From Cadophora sp. MPI-SDFR-AT-0126 (taxonomy: Eukaryota; Ascomycota; Leotiomycetes; Helotiales; Ploettnerulaceae), in the NCBI GenBank assembly GCA_020747065.1, contig JAGMVK010000012.1:310001-374000 (forward strand): 64,000 nt of DNA, written 5' to 3'. The stretch's first letter is position 1, and every line of letters starts with the position of its first letter. Under the pieces are notes generated by a model, which saw only the letters and a program-made list of their open reading frames with translations, did no database searches and was not told where the DNA came from. Shown one piece after another: positions 22,496 through 33,231 of the stretch. A program made the position numbers and the translations under genes.

Positions 22496-24920
22496 GCCTC
22501 GATGCCCATACCCATGCCCATGCACGAGCAGACCTACATCTTGGACATCTGCAAAGTTTGACTCGATCTCCACTCATATCGAACTACTGCGGCCGCAGAT
22601 ATGACCATATTTCTAATATCGATCAAATCCACTCCACTCGCGTGCAACATACTTGGCCACGATCCCTGGGAACCCGAGCGCTTATTGTGAATGCCACATT
22701 CACAAGCCGCACCAATCTCGATGGACGAACCCGCAGGAGGCACCGACAACGACATTGACAGCGTGCCATGCCACAGGTACATGAATGTTGGTTTGGGGCC
22801 TGGAACCCGCATACATGCCACGTCGAGTTGCATTTGCTCCAATCGATGGCTTGGTTTAGCACAACCACATGCAGAAAAAAGAAGCGAGCAGGGGCAGAAT
22901 CTGCTCCAACAGGACCGAAAAGGCCTTTGTCGAATATCAATCAGGGATTCTGCATGTACTGACCCCGCAACTGGATGCAATCATGAGGAATTCCGTTCCC
23001 GAACCTACATGTAGTTGGGAGGCGCAGTGCTTGACCGACTTTTGGCCTCTGGCCCCGAGACGGCGGCCCATCCACGCCGAGATACTAACCCATCTGTTCA
23101 AAGCTTCAATCCAATTGGTTGGATCAAAGTCGATCACATATGTGACACTGGGCTAGACCTGTGGGGAGGTGCTCTTCATTGTTGGCGAACCATGAGGCGA
23201 AATTAAGCGAAGAAGGAGCATTGCATCTTGGAGAGGGAAAGGGGGATATTTAGAGGAGGCCTCGAGAAGCCCCAACGCTCCAAGTAGCTGAAAAGGTTCG
23301 ATTCCAACTTGACATAGACACAAGAACAAGACTAGGGAGCATGGCGGCTGCGCCTGCTCTTGCGCCATAACCAAACAGCGTTACCAATCAAATGCTGCAT
23401 CGGTGTTCTAAATGTACGTGACACAGCATATGCTTTGCTGCTACACCATCTCTCAGACTCTTGGGCCTTCTTCAAATGGTCCAAATGGAGGGTCAGCCAC
23501 CGAGTTCTTGCGTCTACTCTGCAGAACTTGGCGCTACCTGGTCCAGCTGTGCAAACAGGCGAGGACACACGAATCATATTACTTTGGTCCTACTCTGTGT
23601 GACTTTTACTTGCTCGACTTTAGGACTAACGACTGTATCGGATATGATACGGAACTTTCTGTTCGTTGGCGATTGTTCATTGGATGGAGAACGATGCCGA
23701 ACACATGTGCTCCCGGCGGTAAACCTAGACAGAATTTTTCCGCAGGTGGACAAGTAGGCCTGGACATAGTTACTGGTGCAGTCACTTAGCTGATGATGAA
23801 GTCCATGCTAGATCTGAGATTTGTAGAAATGTGCAAGTTTATTTCCTGTTGAGGACTTGCTTGGCACCAAGAAGTCATTGATCTGGAATTGTCAGACACC
23901 TCATAAAACCTGCCCCAAGATGGGTATTGAATAACTCCAATCCTACGTACTCATCTTGTTGGTCCGCAGGTCCATACAAAGCGGGTCCCAGCTAAAGTAG
24001 GGGTCAGACTACTTCCGGAGGCGATTCGATACAGTTTCGGGATGGTATATAGACTGGCACTTTTTACACTCTCTTAGAAACACACAGATTTTCATACCCA
24101 TACTTTCAAGCCTCATATTTTATCGATATAACGTTTGGTTTCTGGCTAATACCCGTACTATACGGACACATCTAGTATTAAACCTTGGTCACTTCCTCGG
24201 CAAGCAGCTGATCTGAAGATCGTCTCGAGGCCATTTTCGAATCGCATGATCGCACAGAGAAGGAACCTTCACCGCCACATACTAGCAAAACCTGTAGAAT
24301 TGATGGCATCTCAATGATATATTACCAGAATTTGACGACTGCGAAGAAATCATGCTATCTGGAATATTGATGGTGGGATGATTCGAAATGCATCGCTCAC
24401 TTTTCCATCAGTCTCACCAGCCAGTACGGAAGAAAAGACCTTCACGGGCGTCATGGGTCCAATGCGCACCACCATTGTATCACTTTAAATCTTGAAAATT
24501 ACTTCTACTGTGAACTTGTTGATCTGCGTCAGCGACACAGCTGTCAGGATTCGCCATAAATACAGATCGCTACGCTAAACTACAAGCGAGGAACGACTCA
24601 GGGGTAAAGGCAGAGGTACCAAAACACTGATGGCAGAGCAATGCGCATGAGTGGCCATTATATGCAGAACATCAAAGTTCTTTCGAGACGTATGGATACA
24701 AATTAAGCCTCTAAAGATATACATGATACTGTCCTAGGTCTTACTGCTCTGCTCCAGTGTCCAAACAAAAGGAGAGACACAATAGTGGTGATGGAACAAC
24801 AACATCAACAATACAAGCAGAGTCCAAAACAAATCCATGAAACATTGATTTCGCTAAATATCAGCTAACTATTATATAAGGAGAGATCCAATTTCTATTT
24901 ACTGCCTATCTTCTTTCAAA
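22496..24920. other. 2.4-kb convergent region, no gene seen
   Basis: Tail-to-tail spacer between the GNAT gene and the atypical SDR. The open frames (longest about 150 codons near 22.5-23.0 kb) overlap on several strands and resemble no family, so I treat them as chance. No transposase-like or repeat structure is visible. Confidence 0.45.
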
Positions 24921-26016
24921 TCATGCCGATCTTGCCAATGCCCGTTCCCATGTAGCTTGGGTCTTTTCCCACACAAGCGTATCCACCCCATCCGCTCGAT
25001 AACCAGGCAGAACCGGCGACTCCTTCGCGCTCTCATCATTAGGACCCAGTCTGTAGACGCCATTGATAACACCGTCCTTGACCACCGATGCCTCCGCAAC
25101 TTTCATCCCAGGCTGTAACGGCACACCAGTTGTGCTCGTCGTCTTCGAAGCCGGGTACCTCGAGCTCGTAGCAAGGAATAGCACACGCTCTCCAGCCTCA
25201 TCGACAGTCATCGAGAAAAGGTTGACGACTGGCAATATTAACCAACGTCCTACTGTAGCGGGAATCGTATACAGCCAGGAAGCTGAAGCTAGAAGGCGAT
25301 CTAGAACACCGGAGTTCACAAACCCTGGGTACTTGTGGATGAACGTGATGGTAGGATTCGACTTGGCGAGTTCTTCAAGGGCGAGGGTTGTTTGGGTGGT
25401 GCCGTTTTCGGCTGCCTTGATGAATGTGAAGTCATTCTTGACTTCGAGATCATTGATGTCGATTGCTGATTCTTGGCCTCCGGCTAAGATTGTGATCACG
25501 CGAGGCAAGGAACTGGCTTTGAGCAAGGGGAGAAGGTTGTAGATAAATCTCAACCGTGAGTAGTAGCGAAGTGCATGGGGAATATCGATTCCTTCTTCAC
25601 TCTCTGGATTCACTGTCAGATATTTTATTTGCACTATGAAAGGATTTAAACATACCTAAACGTCCGCCAAAAGCCAGATATCCAGGTGATGTGAATACAA
25701 GATCGACTTTCGTCTCCTTCGACTTGATCTCGTCACATGCCTTATCGACGTTCTTGATGAGCGAAATTTCCGTCTCGATGAATTCGTATTTTCCTGCAGG
25801 ATTCGACGTCTTGATCTCGTCCAAAAGAGGGGCTGCTGCTTGTTTTGATCGCCCGAGGATATATATCTTGGGCGCTTTGGCGTTCTTTGCGAATTGCTTG
25901 AGGGAGCCCATTCCGATGCCTGAAGTTGCTCCAACGAAGACAGCTACCAGACCAGAAGCTTGCTCGGAATACTTGAAAGCCGCATTGGACTTGCGAATAT
26001 CCTTGATGCTGACCAT
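24921..26016 (-). CDS. Atypical short-chain dehydrogenase/reductase lacking the YxxxK catalytic pair
   Basis: Two exons on the minus strand, 26016-25656 and 25612-24921 (intron 43 nt), encode 350 residues. The Rossmann glycine motif is canonical (AVFVGATSGIGMGSLKQFA) and an NADP-like Arg follows the second strand (YILGRSKQA). The usual NNAG is replaced by FTSPGYLAFGG and the catalytic Tyr-x-x-x-Lys is not visible: the helix that should hold it reads AENGTTQTTLALEELAKSNP. The later HKYPGFVNSGVL strand corresponds to the PG motif after beta-6. Proteins of this type are common in filamentous fungi, often beside secondary-metabolism genes, but no such cluster is visible here. It may bind NAD(P) without classical redox catalysis; substrate unknown. 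Confidence 0.85.
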
Positions 26017-26730
26017 TTTGAAGATGTTCTTATTTGTGGCAATGGCGGATTGATGTGAGATTGATTGAGGAAGTGCGAACAGTTGATGAGTATGTGTTAT
26101 ATAAGTTCTTCGATGGATGGATTGATGGACTGATGAATTGAAGATGTAATGAGAATGAGAGGCAAAATGAAGGGGCCCAACCTACCTTATATATTGGAAA
26201 GCTCAGCTACATCGTTCCATGCAGAACAAAGCTACCGGATGGTATTCTCGCATTTCATCACCAAAATGACAGGAATGCGATACGCACTGACATCTCTCAT
26301 TGGAGCATCAATTGGTGGAGGTGGATGCACCACAATCGTAGTGGATGATTACACAATCCTCGCTACTTCGCGTCCCGCACTGCAGCCGAGTGAACTGTGC
26401 AGCCGCTTTCAACAGAGGCCGAAGTCTATTACCAATCCAGAAGGGATATTGACATTGACGTCAACGATGCAATTGAGATGGAATTTACAGCACTTAAGTC
26501 CATAGAACCGATGCTGAAGTAAACAATCGTTTCATTCGTTGAAGCGACAAGGACTTTTGCACCTGCAAAACAAAGAGGAAGCTTCCACCATAGACACGTG
26601 ACTGCAGGGATCAACTTAATCGCCGATGCCGATATCCAAAAAGCTGAATCATCTCAGTATTCCTTCGACCTCACTTCCAGCGCCGCTGTTGAGTTTCTCT
26701 CGGGCACTCTCACGCTCTTTCCCCATAATC
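26017..26730. promoter_or_regulatory. Divergent region, atypical SDR / ISA2
   Basis: 714 bp head-to-head spacer. A CACGTGAC box at 26595-26602 lies 128 bp upstream of the preferred ISA2 start. An in-frame ATG at 26626 could extend ISA2 by 35 residues. Otherwise no gene. Confidence 0.5.
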
Positions 26731-27537
26731 ATGGCATCTCGGTGTATCGCTAGAAGCTGTTCGCAGTTCGCGACTTCGACCCCCTCCTCCGCCGCCGCTC
26801 GAGCTTTCCTCCAACTCGCCCCTCAGCGTTCCCTTCACACCAGCTCTCCAGTCCTAGATTTCCTCCTTCCCAGTGTCCCACTTCCCGCTCGACACAGAGT
26901 CGCAGAAAGCCGTATCTCGTTGCGGCAGCAAAATTTGACGAGGAGGACTTTTACTTGCTCATCAAGACGACAAGCAACAACAGCCATTTTCAACCCCCGC
27001 GATGACGATGATGGGAACCCCATGCATATCGAGATTACCCCTCGGGCTTCGAATGTATGTACCATCGTGATCCTGTTATCATGGGGGAGAAGCTAACTGT
27101 GTTTGTAGCGTCTGAAGGAAATCATGTCCAAAGACTCGAACCCTAATCTCGCTCTAAGGATATCCGTGGAAAGTGGCGGCTGTCACGGTTTCCAATACCT
27201 CATGTCACTCACCACACTCCCACCATTAAACCCCAGCCCTCTTCAAGAAGAAACATCACCAGCATTGAACACGTCCTCCAGCGACCCGAATGCACTGCCC
27301 TCTCCGCCACCAGACGCAGAAGGCAAGAAGGAGAAGTTGGAAGAGGACGATACCGTGTTTGCGGCGGATGATGGGTCGGGGGCCAAAGTTGTTATGGATG
27401 GGCCAAGTTTGGAGGTGCTGAAGGGGAGTAAGGTTGATTATACGATGGAGTTAATAGGGAGCCAGTTTAAGATTGTGGATAATCCGTTGGCTACTAGTAG
27501 TTGTGGCTGCGGAACCAGCTTTGATATTAAGGCCTAG
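26731..27537 (+). CDS. ISA2: Mitochondrial iron-sulfur cluster assembly protein ISA2 (A-type)
   Basis: Two exons, 26731-27054 and 27109-27537 (intron 54 nt), encode 250 residues. The first ~85 residues are rich in Ser, Ala and Arg with no acids early (MASRCIARSCSQFATSTPSS), a typical mitochondrial presequence. The A-type scaffold follows: IEITPRASNRLKEIMSKDSN, then the first cluster ligand in SVESGGCHGFQYLM and the C-terminal pair in ATSSCGCGTSFDIKA. Between them is a ~50-residue Pro/Ser/acidic insertion (around NPSPLQEETSPALNTSSSDP), longer than in yeast. With ISA1 and IBA57 the protein makes [4Fe-4S] clusters for aconitase and radical-SAM enzymes. The start at 26731 is preferred over an in-frame ATG at 26626. 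Confidence 0.95.
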
Positions 27538-28260
27538 AAAGAATGTCATCACTGCTATAGGAATTTTCCGTCCTCACATATGGATTTAAAGACCTATTGA
27601 TTTCACTATCACGACTATTTCAGGATTTCGGCTCTGTTGTGCTCATCTGTTCTCCACTCTGCAGTATCTATTGTTCTTTTGGATGATTCCGGGTAACAAA
27701 GAAGATGCCAAAGCATTTCTCTATTGGATCAAGCTTAAGATTGGGCTGTCAGAAGTCCAATCCTATCGTACCTACATTACAAGTGAATGTCCTCAACCAT
27801 AAAAGTTTATCATGCTATCTTGTGCTATGACAAGAGTCCGTTGAGAGCCAGATTCCCATGATGATAGCTGACTAGCAGTCGATATCCGATGAAGAAGGGC
27901 AAGGTCGAAGTGATTTCGTGGGAGGAAGATCCGAGAAACAAAAAGTCGTAGGGAAGAGTCAGGAAGGAATGGACTGCCTGTTGCAACGTGAGCTTTGATA
28001 TAATCAAAGCCTGGGAAGGAGGAATTGCAGAAATTCGACGGTGTCACAGGTCAAATCGAGGTAATCTGTAAATATGAAAAGGAAGAATGTGTTTTGACTT
28101 TTTCGAGGGGTCCTCGCTTATTTAGCTCACGAAGGGCAAGTATTTGCTTTTGCAAGGTCATTTCATTTTTGTTCATCAAACGCCGCGCATGCCAAACTGC
28201 CAAATGTAGCAGATAACCCCAAGCACTTTGGTATCATCCACAATTCATCCGTCGAACAAA
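27538..28260. other. Convergent spacer, no gene seen
   Basis: 723 bp between the 3' ends of ISA2 and the ribosomal protein L7 gene. No ORF of note; presumed 3' UTRs. Confidence 0.5.
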
Positions 28261-29845
28261 TTAGTTCATCTGTCTTACGAGGGCGTTGATCTTCTCTTCC
28301 CGGTTACCCAAGCTGTTGATAGTTAGCAATTTGTCAAAGTAAAAGGAGCTGGGGGTACTTGCTCTCCACCCTCCACAAAGTGACGGAACTTGCGAGTGCG
28401 GAATCCACCAGTTGGGTTGCTGAGCTTGAATGGCCAGAGGAAGTTGGAGGCTTGCTTGAAATTGGGGCCGACGGTGAAGATCTCGTGGATCAAATCCTCC
28501 ATGCAGACGATGCCGTACTTGCCGAGGCTGGTCTCGATAATGGAGTTGTCGGTAAGAGCAATTCGCTGCTTGTTGACCTTTCCATATCCACGCTTGTAGA
28601 TGAGCTCACGGACAGTCTTCAAGTTGGGGTAACCGTAAGCGATCCATGGCTCGACAACCTTCAACATCTCGAGAGTGGCCTTGGTCATGCGAACAAAGAC
28701 ACCATTGTTGATCTGGAGAAGACGGAGGAGTTGGAGGATTTTGCGGGGCTTTGGTGCAATCTTGTTGATACTAAGTAATGTTAGCGAACATTCGCAAATT
28801 GAACTCATATGAAGCTTACCCCTTGATACGGACAACGAAGACCAACTTGTCTTCAGCAGGGATGTAGAAGGTACCCTCTTGCTTGGCCAGACGTTGAAGA
28901 CGGATCTTCTCACGCTCTTGATCACGGTACTCCTTGACGTATTTCTCGGCGCGCTTGAAGATGACACCACGCTTCTCCTTTTGGGCCTGTGTTGAGAAGG
29001 TTAGCAAGGAAGATAAACACAGCTCAAAATACACAGGGTGGCATCGGTGACAAAATTCAGACCCGAAAGATGGTTAATTGGCGACAGCATCGACACCGGA
29101 GTGTCTAGTCGCAAAAATGGTGTTATGCATCATATAAGTCCTGCAATGCCACCCTATGCATATATATGAAAACTCTGACGAACCTTCTTCTTCTTCTCGA
29201 GCTCGGCGGTGCGCTGCTCGCGGGCCTTCTCCTGCGACTTGCGCTTCTTGAGAAGGGTCTCTGGGACGAGAATCTGGTCGTTGGTGGGGACGCTTCTGTT
29301 TGCAGGTCAGTCTTGTGTCCAGCATACAATCATTTGTATGAGGTAGAGCGCCGAATGGGAATTGCAGCTGAAGCGCAGCATTCTCGCAGATGGCTAACTC
29401 GAAGGTATGGTTTTGATCGGTGAGAGACTCGACGGTGCTACCGCTCCAGTAGCTCGCGAGAGCAGTGGAATGGGCCACCAATTGAGCCTGAATCTCATCC
29501 AACAATACCCCAGACAAAGTCCAGGACAAATGCACAACACAATAATCGTAGCCTTTGCGCAAAGCATAGGCACCGATTGTGCGCGGCAATGGATTTAAAG
29601 GAGAAGTAGATCTTCAGCCTCAATACCCCGTACTACATCTCTCAAAATACAGGTCGAGACCTGGATCAATGAGGGAGAAGCTCAGGAAGAATCGAGCTGC
29701 GAGCCATGCATCGGTCACTCTGGAGCTGACTTTCGATACAATTGTGCTCCAGCGAGAGGACACCGACTAGCCTGGTTCCAACACATTCGACGAACTATTC
29801 GAGGATATTCGAAGGGATAGGATGGGCGACATACGAGGAAGGCAT
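28261..29845 (-). CDS. RPL7: 60S ribosomal protein L7 (uL30)
   Basis: Five exons on the minus strand: 29845-29835, 29295-29184, 28986-28820, 28770-28363, 28312-28261; they sum to 750 nt, 249 residues, the normal length. Exon 1 is 11 nt and encodes only MPS plus two bases of the next Ser codon, followed by a 539-nt intron, a frequent layout of fungal ribosomal protein genes. The protein reads through [60 protein letters not shown] and [20 protein letters not shown] to [20 protein letters not shown]. Intron 4 (28362-28313) starts GCAAGT; using it gives the conserved EGGDLGNREE, while a GT donor 4 nt away does not keep the frame. Intron 2 is highly structured (see the candidate snoRNA). Confidence 0.95.
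29035..29155 (-). ncRNA. Candidate intronic snoRNA in RPL7 intron 2
   Basis: Inside the 197-nt intron 2 (29183-28987) two 12-nt arms at 29155-29144 and 29046-29035 pair perfectly in the sense RNA, allowing one G-U. They enclose 97 nt. About ten bases inside each arm are ATGATGC (29133-29127), one mismatch from the C box RTGATGA, and CTGA (29060-29057), a perfect D box. Between them is a hairpin at 29112-29081 with two 5-bp stems (GCGAC/GTCGC and GACAC/GTGTC). Budding-yeast RPL7A and RPL7B introns host the C/D snoRNAs snR39 and snR59, which supports the idea. I could not identify a guide sequence, so this is a candidate only. Confidence 0.4.
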
Positions 29846-30060
29846 CTTGGCGTTGGCGATTGTCGATGTTGTCGTCGAGTTGCTTGGGAAAGAAAAGTTC
29901 GCGAGAATCGAAATTTGGAGAATGGTCTGCTGTGTGCGCTAGTGAGACCGGCTATGCCTCGAGCGACCTAGCGTTAAATTAGCAACACGTGACTTCATAA
30001 AAATCGACATCAGGCTCTACAGTGACATCAACTGTGCTAACAAAAGCAGCAGAATATGAA
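29846..30060. promoter_or_regulatory. 215-bp bidirectional promoter, RPL7 / KTI13
   Basis: The two start codons are 215 bp apart and point away from each other. CACGTGAC occurs at 29986-29993, with 67 bp between it and the KTI13 ATG. The same octamer occurs at nearly the same place in the RPL25/BMT2 spacer. Confidence 0.65.
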
Positions 30061-31143
30061 ATGTCAGTGATCTATGCCATCGGATCCAATGGGTCGGGTC
30101 AGCTCGGAATTGGACATAAAGAAGACGTCTCGGTCCCAAAACAAGTCCTTTTCGATCCAGAAACCAATATCGACCAAGTCACTCAAGTTCGCGCTGGAGG
30201 CAATCATACCTTACTACTAGCATCTGGGAATATTTACTGTTCTGGAGATCATACTACTGGTGCATGCGGCCTTCTTCCAAATCAGAAAGTCTTGGAGGCT
30301 CATTTCCACCAAGTTCGGCTCGACACAGAAGAAACCAGACACAAAGTAGTTTTCTGTGCTGCGACTTGGGAAGCATCGATCATCGTGCAAAAAGGTCAAG
30401 ATGGCCGTGCTACGAAGGTATACTCCTTCGGAGTAGGAAACAAAGGGGAGTTGGGTCAAGGAGAGCTGCTATTTCGTTCATCGAAAGCCCAACTCATCAA
30501 AGATTTCCCACCAGAAGGCCTCGAGGTCGTGGATCTTGCAGCTTCAGTAAGTCACGTCGTTGCTGTGCTAAGCAATGGAGTTGTCTATGGGTGGGGAAGC
30601 GGTAGGAAAGGTCAAATAGGTCAGCCAGAAGGTATTATGTACACACCGCGGAAGATCACTGGGCTGGACTTCAAGATCCTTCGGGCAGTCTGTGGTCGAG
30701 AATTTACATACCTGCTTGGCGAGTCAGAGACTGGTGAGCATACAATTCTGGGATCCGACAAGTGGAATGTGAGATCTTCGGCCCCACAAGCTGTTCCTGG
30801 GTGGAAAGATATCGGTGCAACCTGGGGTAGCATATTCGTCTTGCACCAGCAAGGAAGCCTGCTCTCATGGGGACGAGACGATCATGGACAGCTTACTCCT
30901 CCTAAACTCCCACCAATCTCGCAAATTTCCATCGGCAGTGAACATGCGTTGGGACTTACAAACGATGGAAAGGTTCTCGCCTGGGGCTGGGGTGAACATG
31001 GAAACTGTGGACCAAGTACCACGAATGGGGATGTAAAGGGCAAGTGGAATACCATTGCTTCTTCTCAATATTTACCACCCGATAGCAAAATATCTAACAT
31101 CGGAGCTGGTTGTGCTACTAGTTGGGTCTGCATCAACACCTGA
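30061..31143 (+). CDS. KTI13: RCC1-repeat protein KTI13/ATS1
   Basis: A single exon of 360 residues starting MSVIYAIGSNGSGQLGIGHK, very like the start of yeast Ats1/Kti13. RCC1-type blades recur through the protein: YSFGVGNKGELGQGE near residue 125, VYGWGSGRKGQIGQPEG near 180, LLSWGRDDHGQLTPP near 270 and VLAWGWGEHGNCGPS near 310. Kti13 pairs with Kti11/Dph3 and acts in diphthamide formation on elongation factor 2 and in Elongator-dependent tRNA wobble modification; this is yeast knowledge. The open frame extends upstream without an ATG, so 30061 is the start. It is head-to-head with RPL7. Confidence 0.9.
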   Translation: MSVIYAIGSNGSGQLGIGHKEDVSVPKQVLFDPETNIDQVTQVRAGGNHTLLLASGNIYCSGDHTTGACGLLPNQKVLEAHFHQVRLDTEETRHKVVFCAATWEASIIVQKGQDGRATKVYSFGVGNKGELGQGELLFRSSKAQLIKDFPPEGLEVVDLAASVSHVVAVLSNGVVYGWGSGRKGQIGQPEGIMYTPRKITGLDFKILRAVCGREFTYLLGESETGEHTILGSDKWNVRSSAPQAVPGWKDIGATWGSIFVLHQQGSLLSWGRDDHGQLTPPKLPPISQISIGSEHALGLTNDGKVLAWGWGEHGNCGPSTTNGDVKGKWNTIASSQYLPPDSKISNIGAGCATSWVCINT

Positions 31144-31346
31144 GCTGCGGCTTCATCTGGATGTCTGTGGCCGTGGGTACCTCACCATCGGCTCTTCCTA
31201 ATACGGCAGCAATTTTCTGGTCTGATGCAACGCTATATCTTGTTCAGAGGACTTGAGCAATATGTTCTTCGGCCCCTTCATCAGACCTCAATCGAATAAA
31301 CCAAGTTTATTGACCTATCGCTGTCAGTCATGATACCTCGCAAGGG

Positions 31347-32897
31347 TCACAGAAAGCGTACTTCTGATAGTCTCTGGGTTGGCGCTAGGCGCTGTGTTGG
31401 GTTCGGATCTAACTCGCCATTCACACCGGAGCCTTGATTGTCGGATGTCTCGGGTCGTCCCGAATTCATGGTCAGCGAATTCTGGAAGTGTCAGCACATG
31501 AGCATTTACAGTTTTGGAGGACATTCACCTTTCCGTCTCTCTGATCCCAGAGCAGCGGCTCATCATCGTCGTCATAATTTGATGGATCCCACTGTCTATC
31601 GTCATCCTCCACCGGTAGAAAGAGCGACTGTGACTGAACGCTTGGCTGCGGTGGCGGAGGGGACGGTCTAGGAACTCTGCTTGCCTCACGGGCTAGACTG
31701 GGGGCAGCACTGGTTGGTGGCGGAGGCATTGAAGTTGCTGCTCGTTTGGAGCTTGAGGTCGCCTCCAAGGGCTGCCTTGACGCAGGTCTTTTTGAGTTGG
31801 CTCTCGAGGCGTTGGGTGCTGGCGTTGCCGAAGCACCTCTCGAATCTCCAATTGTCATGAGAATAAACTCGCTTAAGATACCATCCTCGCTATATGAAAG
31901 CTGCATTGGACTTGCCGGGTGTGAATATAATGCTTTGACCATCGTATTCGATATACCGGAATGTGCAACAATGGCTTTGAAATCCTTGACACTGATGACG
32001 ATATGAAGCTTCTCCTCAACGGAGAACTCGCCAAATTCAAGGGTGTCCACAGCAATTGTAGTATGCAGTGGCTGCTTCAGTATTTCTGACACAATGTCAG
32101 CAAGTGCTTGTCTCGGAGCAAGATCCTACCTACCATTTCCTGACATGATTTTCTCCGTGTAACTCGTGAAGCTGACCCTGCCATTTTCGGAGTAGATATC
32201 TAGCTGCTCAGTACCGGGTCCAAAATGCTCAACAAATTCTCTGAGAGTACGAGATGATATCGACCAGCTGTTATTCGCACTCTCCTTCACGAACAGAGCA
32301 TGCATGGGTGCAACAGCTTCAAATGTCAGACGGTAGGTCTTGAGAACACCTGCGCCTGTCAGTAAATGCCCAACCTCGCTACGCATAGAGCATTACCATG
32401 TCTGCAAATCATCTTGATCACGAAACGGCTCTTGGTCTGGCCTTCACCATCTTCGATAGACACATTGCACTTCTCAACTGCGGTGTCCTTTTCTCGCGTC
32501 GGATCCACAGTTCGACCTTTAAAAACAGACAACAAAGCCTCATACCGTCAGCTAGGAACAACAAATAAAAACTATGGGTTTCATACCTTGTTATATATCC
32601 TACATGTGAACTTATCCTTTGGCAGAGCTCCAGCAGTCCCGACAGGCCTGTAGTGATACTTGGAGAAGAACTTGCTTCCTAAAGTGAAGGATGCGTACGC
32701 GGATTTGGAGGAGTTGAGAGCTGTCAAAACAAGCTGAACCAGTGATCAGCACTCTTCCCGGTATATAAATTGAAGTAACAGACCTTGTCATGAGACGCCT
32801 CTATAGACACGGACTCTGAGAACTTCGAGAGGCATGCTAGAGCACTGTGGAGCTTATCCAGGGACTCTGGGTTCAGAGTGAAGCTCAAGATGGCCAT
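31347..32897 (-). CDS. RAD9: DNA damage checkpoint clamp subunit RAD9 (9-1-1 complex)
   Basis: Six exons on the minus strand: 32897-32784, 32733-32587, 32538-32397, 32349-32134, 32085-31529, 31481-31347; introns 47-50 nt; 436 residues. The PCNA-like fold begins MAILSFTLNPESLDKLHSAL and continues with SAYASFTLGSKFFSKYHYRP, FVIKMICRHGVLKTYRLTFE and the second half EFGEFSVEEKLHIVISVKDF. From about residue 285 the protein is a disordered Ser/Pro/Ala tail (SMPPPPTSAAPS, PRPSPPPPQPS) with acidic DDDDE and a conserved-looking end QRLAPTQRLSEVRFL. Such tails are phosphorylated and recruit the ATR activator TopBP1/Rad4. Exon 4 uses the later of two AGs, giving the conserved CRHGVLKTY junction. Confidence 0.94.
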
Positions 32898-33231
32898 CCT
32901 TAAGACTATGGTACCTGACCTTAAGACTCTATAGCATTCCTTCGTCACATAAGACGAAGCCGCATCCAACACTACTCTACAGTCATTCTGGATGTGGTGT
33001 TCTGAACAATGTCGAGGATAGAATTCGTGACTTAGAAATTTGGATGTGGCCCGAGCTTCCGTCGCGTCCCCAATCATGACGCGCTGCGGGGTTCTGTAAA
33101 TATTGCCCTGTAGGCAACCCACCTTCAACAAAATCTACATATAATACGGTACCCGACATCGAGTCGCTGCCCGTTCATATTTCTTACTTAAAGAAAAGTT
33201 AACTATATCATTCATTCATCATTCCATCACC
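32898..33231. promoter_or_regulatory. 334-bp divergent promoter, RAD9 / F-box gene
   Basis: Head-to-head spacer. No recognised operator; an AT-rich, T/A-mixed stretch precedes the F-box start. Confidence 0.45.

Noticed and set aside
22534..23014. Overlapping ORFs of 100-150 codons downstream of the GNAT gene
   Set aside because: They overlap on both strands, have unstructured composition and match no family; probably chance.
29074..29589. Long minus-strand open frame inside RPL7 intron 1
   Set aside because: It has no ATG start, runs out of frame into RPL7 exon 2 and resembles no protein; RPL7 is closed precisely without it.
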